Assembly: GCA_021521415.1 (NCBI GenBank)
Contig: JAIQDT010005498.1
Span: 1 to 64,000 of the forward strand
Reading direction: 5' to 3'
Source of the DNA: Bidens hawaiensis
Lineage: Eukaryota; Streptophyta; Magnoliopsida; Asterales; Asteraceae
Length of the DNA stretch: 64,000 bases
Position numbers and translations under genes: made by a program
Shown: in pieces, positions 23,274 to 33,262 of the stretch
Numbering within the stretch: position 1 is the first letter of the stretch
Layout: each line of letters begins with the position of its first letter
Notes under the pieces: model-generated
Seen by the model: the letters and a program-made list of their open reading frames with translations, nothing else
What the model was told of the DNA's origin: nothing
The model's database searches: none

Positions 23274-25142
23274 TCAAGCATGAACTCCTTCTCGTACACA
23301 AACCGAAACAACTCTTTGATATTTCTTCGCTTCTTCTTTCCAAGCAGGAATATAAAATATTTTCTTCTCTTTCAGCACCTGCAGATCAGCTTGAGACAAA
23401 TTCACCAAGTGCATTGGATCATACACTCTCAGCAGCTCTTGTTCATCTTCATTCTCCATTACTGCTTCAGCTGTTTCACAATCAACATACCACCACTTCA
23501 GGTCCTTGAGAACATCCTTGGGCATTTGTTTCATCGGCACTTCTCTTAAACACCGGATCGGCTTATACTTCATGATCATCCAAGGCTTGCCATCTGCTCT
23601 CATCCCTCTATCTTTATCTTCAATAAGTTTTCCTTACTGTGGTTTCAACAGCTCAAACTTTTTCTCCTTTATACTTTCCTTCCAAACAATCTTTCCAATA
23701 ACCCTAGCCATGTTATCATCACTCCTGTTTATCAACCCCAACCTGGCTAAGTCCTTCACTTCACACTCAGGCAACGTATTCAACGATCTCAACAGTCTCT
23801 TGAAGTACTGAACCCCATCATACCTTTTAATCACAAAGAGCCTCAACTGCTCATCATATAACCAGCATATAATCCCCTTTTACGATTCAGCATAACCCCT
23901 GATGTTGTAACTTTTCTTGAACATAGTAGGGACCGCCGGTTTCTTAGTTTTTACGAACCACTGAGCATAGCCTTCTTTCCATCTTGGCTGCTCTTCCCAT
24001 TCTGTCTCATCGCTTCCCATATCTTGACCTATATCTGACTTATGAACTTCCGGAATCTCGTGCTCAACATTCTCCTCTACAATCTCTCCCTCTTCAATCT
24101 CACTATCTATGACAATCTCTGCCCCAATCTTCTCTATCTCTTCAACCGGTAACACATCCTCATCACCTACAATATCATCATACACCTCTTCAGCATCCAC
24201 GACCACCACATCATCACCCGAACAGCCAACTGCACTCGTTGACTCCCCCTGAGATGTGGAAGTCCCAAGAGCTTGTTCAGTTCTTGGCAACTCCCCACCT
24301 GCACCTTTCGATGCATTGGGATCATCGTCTCGATCATTACGCTTCTTCGTCCTCAGCTCATCACCTTTACAGCTCGTCTCCCCCTGAGATGCCAAGAACT
24401 GCTTCAAGGCGTCAATTATTTTGCCATGTTCGATCAGCAGGGACGACTGAATCTGATTCTCTGCAACGAGGCGCTGAATAGCATGGGTCTGGATAAGATT
24501 TACCCTTGATTGTTCTGCCACGACCCTTTCAAGCGCTGCTATTCGTTCCGAGTCGGATAAGGTTGCATCGAAATCAAACCTCAGATGTGATATATCTTGA
24601 GTGTACTGAGGAGGGATTTCCAATATCTTGAGTGTACCAGCCTTTCTCCCCGACATACACACGATCATCACGTGCATGAGGAAGCGCCACTGGTCTAGCA
24701 AGAACCGGTTGCGTCTCTGAGTATCCCCCAAAGGACCAGAATATCCCATCCTCAGAAACGCACCATCTCGGAATGGAGCCACAAAGTCTGTAGGATCGTC
24801 TCTCGTTTCATCCCCAAACTGTAACGCCACCCTGATCTGTTCAGACGAGAACTGAACTATCTGATTATTGACCGTTGCACGCATAACCGGGGGCTCGACT
24901 CGACAGTCATATTCTACTGTTTGCCAGAAATCTTCGATGTTTGGCAAAGATATAGGCAGTGTTGTGGTAATAGCGTGGAATATACGCGAACAAAGTAGAA
25001 ATGTGATGATCTCGCAGAAATCATCAACACCACTCGCATCCGGGTCCAATGTGATGTACATGTTATGCCCCGGGAAAAACTGTCGGTTGTTGTCTCCACC
25101 TTCATCACCACCTGCACCACCTGCTCCAGCAACAGCTGCCAT
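23274..25142 (-). pseudogene. Element D extra ORF (aORF), function unknown, internally deleted
   Basis: Lies between pol and the 3' LTR on the coding strand. The N-terminal domain (residues about 20-160) includes FFPGHNMYITLDPDASGVDD, FWQTVEYD, FLLDQWRFLMHVMIVCMSGR. At AGT-LKILEIPPQYT about 1.1 kb present in E is missing. A helical segment (SDSERIAALERVV, Leu/Ile heptads), an acidic stretch and a conserved C-terminal domain (WKEGYAQWFVK, YDGVQYFKR, GKPWMIMKYKP) follow. Stops at about 23880 and 23631 break it. I see no signal peptide or membrane segment, so it is not a credible envelope protein. It looks related to an extra ORF I recall from Asteraceae copia elements. Confidence 0.8.
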
Positions 25143-25189
25143 TTCTGCAACAAACAGTCTAAGTTAGAGAATCGTCGAGGCAAATCACA

Positions 25190-25450
25190 AGTTCGCCTGT
25201 TACCATGAGCGAAGTTATGATTTATTCTGTAAAGGCGAAGTTAGAGGTGGGGCGAAGTTGGGAACAACTTCGCCTCAACTTGAACTTCGCGTAATAAATG
25301 TTAAATAAAAAGGGCAAGGCGAAGTTAATGATAACTTCGCCTGACCACAACTTCGCCTCATATACTGTTACATAATTAATTATCAGGCGAAGTTAAACCT
25401 CAGGCGAAGTTAAGGATAACTTCGCCTAAACTGTAAGTTCGCCTGAATAT
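25190..25450. repeat. GGCGAAGTT palindrome array upstream of the D aORF
   Basis: About ten copies of GGCGAAGTT or AACTTCGCC in both orientations within 260 bases, some paired as short hairpins, for example GGCGAAGTTA-ATGA-TAACTTCGCC at about 25317-25341 and a pair near 25397-25425. The array begins some 50 bases before the aORF start. The same motif is in the LTR and the gag leader. Confidence 0.85.
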
Positions 25451-25810
25451 GAATCGGCAACAGTTAGACGTTCAATACGAAGTGATTTCGGTCAATTTGG
25501 AGATTGCGGATCTCGTAAAACATGTTTTTTAGACGATCTAGACGATCAATATGATTACGACCACGTGAAAATAAGTTTGAAAATCGGGTGTTGGATGTTT
25601 GAAAGAACGAGGTCACTAAACGGACCAAAACGACCTCGATAAACACCATTGTCAGTGATTATACGATATGATGACACTACACACCTTTAAATCGGATTAG
25701 ACACTGAGAAAAAACAACAAGATGTGATTCGAGATATAACTTCGCCTAGGTTACTGGAAGATAAGTTTGCTGGTTTTAGAAAATAATAATGATTTTGACC
25801 AAAAATTTCC

Positions 25811-25858
25811 TTTATATAGGGTCAAAGTTATACAGGCGAAGTTATGGATAACTTCGCC
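25811..25858 (-). promoter_or_regulatory. Candidate internal promoter of element D: palindrome plus TATA box
   Basis: A perfect palindrome with 11-bp arms GGCGAAGTTAT and a 2-base centre (25835-25858) is followed on the - strand, 14 bases on, by CCTATATAAA (25811-25820). The LTR has the same order: GGCGAAGTTGT palindrome, then TTATATAAA. The aORF start is about 670 bases downstream. That this drives the aORF is an inference. Confidence 0.55.
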
Positions 25859-25863
25859 AGTAT

Positions 25864-27189
25864 TAAACTTTACCAAACAAACCCCTATAATTTGAACAAT
25901 TTGCAATTAAGTTTTAAAACATCCTTTAAAGCATTAAATGATACGGTCAAGACCAAGTAACCAGGTATTAAATCATACAACTACATAAGTAGAAAAAATT
26001 TTAAAATAAAGTACATGGGATCAAATTTCAGTCTCGACAGGGACTACCATGTTTTAGAAAAGATCCGAACAGGAATCATACTAATTAAGTGACTGTCACA
26101 TAGATCCATGTTCAGCTGTATTATGACATAAAGAAACAGGTTGTAAGCAGGTAAATAACTTAGAATGGTTTTCATTGTTTCTGTGATACGGGTTAGGTTC
26201 AATTAAGCTCAAAACTTAAATGGGCAACACCTCAGAGATTGTGATGTCTCCTATCTATTCTCAAAGCGTATTTGGCCTTCCCCAAGTCACCCCGAGTTGA
26301 CCTCGACCCGTAGTGTCTGATTAAATAGTAAGTACTCTTCGATCTTTAGACTCTTCTTCCCATTCTCTTTCTCACATCTTGATTGAGAAGTATTAACCTT
26401 ATAAGCTCTAGAATGTCTCAGTAACACTTTTTTTTTTTTAAGTACTTACTCAGTTTCAGAGTCGTAAACAACTGCAAGTCCCGAATCTGGATCACTTCAG
26501 TTTCTTGACACGCTATCTTCACGGGAATCAGAACACTCACGGGCTCGTATATGACTGGGTAATCGCTTTTCTGCCTATCATTCGGAAAGATATATATGGA
26601 GACATGCACACTTCTAAAGGAGTTTCCACGTAAAATCGAGTAGATTTAGTTAGTATCACTTCTACTTTTACGCACCATAAAAAGCTACCATGACATACGA
26701 TGACTGTTCTAAAGTCTTTTAGGCCTAATAACTTCACTAGTTAGGCACACAGAATCAGTATATCTATCACTTTCCAAGTTTGGATCAATTTTCTGTTAAA
26801 CATAGTAAAGGAACTTCTTGCGAAGTAGTAGACTTGAAAAATAATTTCATCTCCCAAAAAAAATTTTTAACTTCTATCGCCCCGATCAAGTCGAAGTCTT
26901 CAGGTAAACGGCTATCCTGAAGATCCAATGGATCAACTGGACCGACCACATACGAGTATGTGTCCTTCTAACTAAGTATGAACGACTAATTTTCAGCGAA
27001 AGAATAAAAACACATAATAAACCGCCCCGGTCACTTTCAGACATCTGGTTAATGGCTATCCTCATATTCTACACGTAGAAATGAGGACCAAACATATCCG
27101 AAGATATGTCCTTCAAACTGAGGCAACCGACATAATTCTAAGCGATAGTGATTAATTTTTTTTTTTTTAAACAAAGACGAAAAGCACGG
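25864..27189 (-). other. Element D conserved non-coding module between pol and aORF
   Basis: No coding frame is supported; the small frames at 26418-26609 and 26537-26737 are not conserved as proteins. It is closely similar to E 31900-33262. Three blocks also occur in order in the diverged element F: 26540-26587, 26247-26310 and 26153-26203. Mid-region features include a poly-A/T run near 26430. Confidence 0.75.
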
Positions 27190-27756
27190 TTACTCGGGAT
27201 TGATCATCCCATTTAGCTCAACAAGGTTTTGAAAACGAGTTTTGTCAAACGCTTTAGTAAATAAATCAGCTAAATTATCTAATGAATCAACCTTTTGGAG
27301 CACAATCAATTTCTTCTCAGCACAATCCCGTATAAAATGATGACGGATGTCAATGTGTTTAGTTTTGCTATGCTTTACGGGATTGTTAGTTACTGAGATA
27401 GCAACAGTGTTATCAATGCAAATAGGAGTATGAGTGAAATTCAGACCATAATCGCACAATTGCTGTTGTATCCAAAGAACCTGGGAGCAGCAGTTCGATG
27501 CTGCCATGTATTCTGCTTCACAGGTTGAAATGGCGACTGAGGTCTGCTTCTTGCACTGCTATGACACTAATCTGCCTCCAAGAAACTGACATCCACCTGT
27601 TGTTGACTTCCGATTCTGATTGCACCCTCCATAATCAGAATCTGTGTAGGCGACTAACTCCAAGTCTCCTCCTTTAGTGTACCACAACCCTAGCTTAGGC
27701 TTGCCTTTGAGATATCGCAATATCCTCTTCACACCCTTCAAGTGAGATTCCTTTGG
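27190..27756 (-). pseudogene. Element D RNase H and pol C-terminus
   Basis: Continues the D pol after element [19 protein letters not shown], then RNase H with [40 protein letters not shown], and [24 protein letters not shown] to TAG change at about 27559 interrupts it. It ends [11 protein letters not shown] before the non-coding module. The missing upstream part is at 40172 onward. Confidence 0.9.
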
Positions 27757-27761
27757 GTTTG

Positions 27762-28184
27762 TGTAGGTTCCCAGCCGGATCTACACGAGATATCTCGTTC
27801 TACGTAGGTGCGGAATCCCTACGTAAGACGTTACGAGCGTAGAAGACGATACGAGTTAACACGATCGAACACACGTTACAATAAACAAATACTCGTTATA
27901 TTGCAACCTTAAACACGTGATATCAATCACTGATTACAGGACTCGTAAACATGTAAACTAATAAACTGACTGAATAATGAAAACATAAGCCGTAACTTAT
28001 GTTTATATAATCACGACAACTTCGCCTGGCATGTTCAGGCGAATTTGTTCCTAACTTCGCTTAGTTCACAAGTTCGCCTGTATCAACGAACTTGTGAGCT
28101 AACTTCGCTTACATACAAAAACACAAATCTAACAAACTCGATTACAGACACTTGACACTGAACTACTGACATCATGCACCAACA
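27762..28184 (-). repeat. Element E 3' LTR
   Basis: 423 bp. The palindrome arm here reads GGCGAATTTGT, one change from the perfect copy in the 5' LTR. TATA box TTATATAAA at 28002-28010 on the - strand. Confidence 0.94.
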
Positions 28185-28200
28185 GACTCCCCCTTGGCAG
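28185..28200 (-). other. Element E polypurine tract
   Basis: CTGCCAAGGGGGAGTC on the - strand, identical to that of D. A related CAGGGGGAGTC lies inside the aORF at 29226-29237. Confidence 0.9.
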
Positions 28201-28258
28201 TAGCTTCATCTCTTTATCTTCAAGCACGTGTCTTGTAATCTTCAACAATCTTGTATCT

Positions 28259-31146
28259 TCATCTTTTAGCATTCACTCCTTCTCGTACACATACCGAAAC
28301 AACTCTTTGATATTTCCTCGCTTCGTCTTTCCAAGCAGGAATATAAAAGATTTTCTTCTCATTCAGCACCTGCAGATCAGCTCGAGACAGGTTCACTAGA
28401 TGCATCGGATCATAGACTTTCAGCAGCTCTTGTTCATCTTCGTCTTCCATCACTGCTTCAGCTGTCTCACAATCTACAAACCACCACTTCAACTCTTTGA
28501 GCACATCCTTGGGCATTTGTTTCATCGGCACTTCTTTCAAGCACCGGATCGGTTTATACTTCATAATCATCCAAGGCTTGCCATCTGCTCTCAATCCTCT
28601 ATCTTTGTCTTTGATAAGTTTTCCCTTCTGTGGTTTCAGCAGCTCGAACTTCTTTTCCTTTATACTCTCCTTCCAAACTATCTTCCCGATGACTCTAGCC
28701 ATATTATCATCACTTCGATTTATCAATCCTAATCTGGCTAAGTCTTTCACTTCACAATCTGGCAATATGTTCAACGATCTCAACATTCTTTTGAAGTACT
28801 GAACGCCATCATACCTTTTAATCACGAAGAGCCTCAACTGCTCATCGTATATCCAGCAAATAATCCCCTTTCTCGCTTCAGCATAGCCTCTAATGTTGTA
28901 ACTCTTCTTGAACATTGTAGGGACCGCTGGTTTCTTCATTTTGACGAACCACTGAGCATAGCCTTCTTTCCATCTAGGCTGCTCTTCCCATTCTGTCTCA
29001 TCGTTTCCCATATCTTTACCTATATCTGCGTTATCGACTTCCGGAATCTCATGCTCTACATTCTCCTCTACTATCTCTCCCTCTTCTATATCATCATCAA
29101 TAACAATCTCTACACCAATCTTCTCTATCTCATCACTCGGTAATACATCATCATCACACATGAAGTCATCATCCATCTCCTCAACTTCCACTACCACCAC
29201 ATCATCACCACCAGCTGCACTTGTCGACTCCCCCTGAGTTGTGGAAGTCCCAAGAGCTTGTACAGTTCTTGGCAACTCACCACCTGCACCTTTCGATGCA
29301 TTGGGATCATCGTCTCGATCATTTCTCTTCTTAGTCCTCAACTCATCGCCTTTACAGCTCGTCTCCTCCTGAGATGCCAAGAACTCCTTCAAAGCATCTA
29401 TGATTTTGCCATGTTCTACCAGCAGGGACGACTGCAACTGATTCTCTGCAATTAGGCGCTGAATAGCCTGGGTCTGGATAAGATTCACCCTTGATTGTTC
29501 TGCCACGACCCGTTCAAGTGCTGCTATTCGTTCAGAGTCTGATAAGGTTGCATCGAAATCAAACCTCAGATGGGATATATCTTGAGTGTACTGAGGAGGG
29601 ATTTCCGATGTAACCGGGACCTCAGAAGTAGGCATAGACGTAACCGCAGGTGGTATCGTCACCGATAACCCTGCAGTGGCCATAACCGTCGACTCAATAA
29701 AATGTGCCATGACCTCCGTTGGAGTAAGAGTTGTAGGTGGCAACAATACGATTTATGGAGCCGAAAGTTGGAAAGTAGTTGGTGGGAGGCCAAAAGATGA
29801 TGAGGTAGCAACCACGGGAACATCCGTGGCGCTTGGCCTTGTAACTTGTAATGTTGAGGGAACCATTGTCATACTGGACAGTGCGGGTGGGGTGAAACGT
29901 ACCACCCTCGAGCTCTCACCAGCTCCCGATCCTGCACCTGCCCGTTCCCTTCTTGATCTACGGATCAACTGTTGAACTTCTTCTTCATAGTCTGCTCGCT
30001 TTCATCATCAGTTCTTTTTCTTTTCCCATGAACCCGTTCATGTGTTACCAAAATCCGTCTTGCTTCGGCCACTTCATCATCAGAATCTGAGCCAGCCACC
30101 GTTGTAGCTGCCCTAGTAACATTCACACCTGAAACTCGTTCAACCGAGACCTGTACATTCTCCTCTGGATCAACCCTCTCCATGTCAAAAAATCCTTGAC
30201 CGCCAAACTCTGCGTCAAGGTCAACGTTCTCCTCCGGTGACACAACAGGAGCAGCAGGTATAGCTTGAGGTGCTCCTGCCTGTTGTGGTGCCGGGTCCCT
30301 AAACTCGTCCCCTCGAGCAGGCACATACCCCGGGTTGATCAAGTACCCGAATAGTGGAGTATGTCGAGGACGGAGCTCAGGTTTGCTCCTTGCACTGGAG
30401 GATCTGCATTGGGCAAAGATCCTTTTGCTCACACTTTCGACGTATCGGATTGGGCCGCGCTGAGGTAGCGTTGGAGCAACATGATTCAAGATCATTTGGA
30501 GAAATCTTGGATACATGATAAATCTCTCACGCGCCACCGCTCTTCTTTGTCGATCGATCTCGTAGAAGACCATCTGACTAAAGCTGTAACGCTTGTTATA
30601 AGTCAGAGCAGTCATAGCCGACTGCATGGTCGCGCCCATGCCATCAGTGCCCGCCTTTCTCCCTGACATGCATACTATCATGACATGCATGAGAAAGCGC
30701 CACTGGTCAAGCAAAAACCCCTTCCTTCTCTGAGTATCTCCCAAGGGACCAGAGTATCCCATCCTCAGAAACGCTCCATCACGGAAAGGAGCCACAAAAT
30801 CTGTCGGGTCATCCCTCGTCTCATCTCCAAATCGTAAAGCCGCCCGGATCTGTTCAAATGAGAACTGAACAATGTGATTGTTGACTGTTGCTCGCATCAC
30901 CGGGGGCTCGACCCTACAGTCATATTCCACGGTCTGCCAAAAATCCTCAATGTTTGGCAAGGATATTGGCAGTGTTGTCGTAATCGCGTGGAATATACGC
31001 GAGCGTAATAGGAACGTGATGATTTCACGGAAATCATCAACTCCGCTCGCCTCCGGGTCTAATGTTATATACATGTTGTGACCCGGGAAGAACTGTCTTT
31101 GGTTGTCACCACCGTTATCATCGCCTGCACCACCTACAGCAGCCAT
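28259..31146 (-). pseudogene. Element E extra ORF (aORF), about 960 codons, function unknown
   Basis: Most complete copy. Frame 1 (31146-29965): N-terminal domain with NMYITLDPEASGVDDF, FWQTVEYDCRVEPP, FLLDQWRFLMHVMIVCMSGR, then MQSAMTALTYNKRYSFSQMV and ERFIMYPRFLQMILNHV, followed by a Pro/acidic linker and a basic GKRKRTDDESEQ. A 1-base frameshift lies near 30000 and a TAA near 29753. Then comes a segment rich in Thr/Pro, a helical region (RIAALERVVAEQSRVNL), a very acidic stretch, and the C-terminal domain (RWKEGYAQWFVKMKKPA, RLFVIKRYDGVQYFKR, GKPWMIMKYKPIRC) to 28259. No enzyme motif, CCHC knuckle, signal peptide or membrane span was seen. Confidence 0.82.
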
Positions 31147-31189
31147 ATCTGCATCAAACAGAATAAGTTAGATAAACGTCAAAGCAAAT

Positions 31190-31450
31190 CACAAGTTCGT
31201 CTGTTACCATGAGCGAAGTTGTGATTTATTCTGCATAGGTGAAGTTAGAGGTGGGGCGAAGTTGGGAACAACATCGCCTCAACTTGAACTTCGCTGGTTA
31301 ACAGTTAAGTAAAAAGGTCCAGGCGAAGTTAATGATAACTTCGCCTAACCACAACATCGCCTCATAAACTGTTTCAAAAATAATTATCAGGCGAAGTTAA
31401 ACCTCAGGCGAAGTTACGGATAACTTCGCCTAAACTGTAACTTCGCCGAA
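31190..31450. repeat. GGCGAAGTT palindrome array upstream of the E aORF
   Basis: The counterpart of 25190-25450, with about ten motif copies, for example GGCGAAGTTA-ATGA-TAACTTCGCC at about 31322-31346 and a pair near 31404-31431. It starts some 45 bases before the aORF. Confidence 0.85.
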
Positions 31451-31821
31451 TCTGAAACGGCATCAGTTAGGTTTTCAATCGACGTGAATCGGGTCAATTT
31501 GGAGATTGCGGACTCCGTAAAACTTGATTTACTGACGATTTAGACGATTAGACTGATTATGACCACGTAAAAATACGTTTGAAAATCGGGTATGAAGATT
31601 CGAAAAACTGAGGTCACGAAAACGGGTCGAAATACCCATTGATTAACGTTAAGGAACGTGATTATACGATACAACAATCGTACACACCTATAATACGGAT
31701 TCGAACTTGAAAATAAGAACACAGAAGAAAATCGATAAGTTCGCTGTGGTTTAGAGGTTAGGTTCGCTGGATAAGTTCGCTGGGTTTTGAAAATAATAAA
31801 CCAGTTTGACCTTTAATTTCC

Positions 31822-31868
31822 TTTATATAGGGTCAAAATTATACAGGCGAAGTTATGGATAACTTCGC
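31822..31868 (-). promoter_or_regulatory. Candidate internal promoter of element E
   Basis: The palindrome at 31846-31868 (arms GCGAAGTTAT / ATAACTTCGC) is followed on the - strand by CCTATATAAA (31822-31831), as in D. A further GGCGAAGTT/AACTTCGCC pair sits at about 31877-31900. Confidence 0.55.
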
Positions 31869-31899
31869 GTATGGCAGGCGAAGTTAGGCACAACTTCGC

Positions 31900-33204
31900 C
31901 GAGATTAAAATTTTCAAAACAAACCCTATAATTTGAACAATTTACAATTAAGTTTTAAAACATCCTTTAAAGAGTTAAATGATACGATCAAGACCAAGTA
32001 ACCAGGTATAAAATCATACAACTACATAAGTAGAAAAAAAATTTTAAAAATAAAGTACACGGGATCAAATTTCAGTCTCGATAGGGACTACCATGTTTTA
32101 GAAAAGATCCGAACAGGAATCATATTAACTACGTGACTGTCACACAGATCCGTGTTCAGCTGTATTATGACATAAAGAAACAGGTTGTAAGCAGGAAAAT
32201 AACTTAGAATGGTTTTCATCGTTTCTGTGATACGGGTTAATTTCAATTAAGCTCAAAATTTAAATGGGCAACAACTCAGAGATTATGATGTCTCCTATCT
32301 ATTCTCAAAGCGTATTTGGCTTTCCCCAAGTCACCCCGAGTTGACCTCGACCCGTAGTGTCTGATTAAATAGTAGGAACTCTTCGATCTTTGGACTCTTC
32401 TTCCCGTTCTCTATCTTGCATCTTGATTGAGAAGTCTTATCATTATGAACTTTATAATGTCTCAATAACTCACACATTTTTTTTTTAAGTATTTACACAG
32501 ACTTCAGAGTAGTAAACTACTGCAAGTCCCTAATCTGGATCACTGCAGTTTCTTGACACGCTATCTTTACGGGAATCAGAACACTCACGGGCTCGTGTAT
32601 GACTGGGTAATCGCTTTTCTGCCTATCATTCGGAAATATATATATGGAGACATGCACAACTCATAAGGAGTTTCCACATAACATCGAGTAGGTTTAGTTA
32701 GTATCACTTCTACTGTTACGCACCATAAAAAGTTACCATGACATACAATGACTGTTCTAAAGTCTTTTAGGCCTAATAACTTCACTAGTTAAGCACACAG
32801 AATCAGTATATCTATCACTTTCCAAGGTTGGATCAATATTCTGTTAAACATAGTAAAGGAACTTCTTGCGAAGTAGTAGACTTGAAAAATAATTTCATCT
32901 CCCGCAAAAAAAAATTTTAACTTCTATCGCCCAGATCAAGTCAAAGTCTTCAGGTAAACGGCTATCCTGAAGATCCAATGGATCAACTGGACCGACCACA
33001 TACGAGTATGTGTCCTTCTAACTAAGTATGATCGACTAATTTTCAGCGAAAGAATAAAAACATATCATAAACCGCCCCGGTCACTTTCAGTCATCTGGTT
33101 AATGGATATCCTCATATTCTACAAGTAGAAATGAGGACCAAACATATCCGAAGACATGTCCTTCAAACTGAGGCAACCGACATAATTCTAAGCGATAGTG
33201 ACGT

Positions 33205-33245
<41 letters not shown>

Positions 33246-33262
33246 AAAGTCACAAAACATGG
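31900..33262 (-). other. Element E conserved non-coding module between pol and aORF
   Basis: No supported gene. It is the D counterpart, near-identical over long stretches, with a T tract of about 32 bases (33209-33241) where D has about 12. Blocks shared in order with F are 32589-32635 (CCGAATGATAGGCAGAAA on the - strand), 32291-32354 (GGTCAACTCGGGGTGACTTG) and 32200-32255. Confidence 0.75.

Noticed and set aside
25190..25450. Regular palindromic repeats resembling a CRISPR array
   Set aside because: Units are in both orientations, unevenly spaced, without unique spacers, and lie inside plant retrotransposons.
23274..31146. aORF as an envelope gene
   Set aside because: No signal peptide, membrane segment or cleavage-type site could be seen; position alone is not enough.
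33209..33241. Long T tract as a retroposon poly-A tail
   Set aside because: It is an expansion of a shorter T run at the same place in D, with no target duplication or retroposon body.
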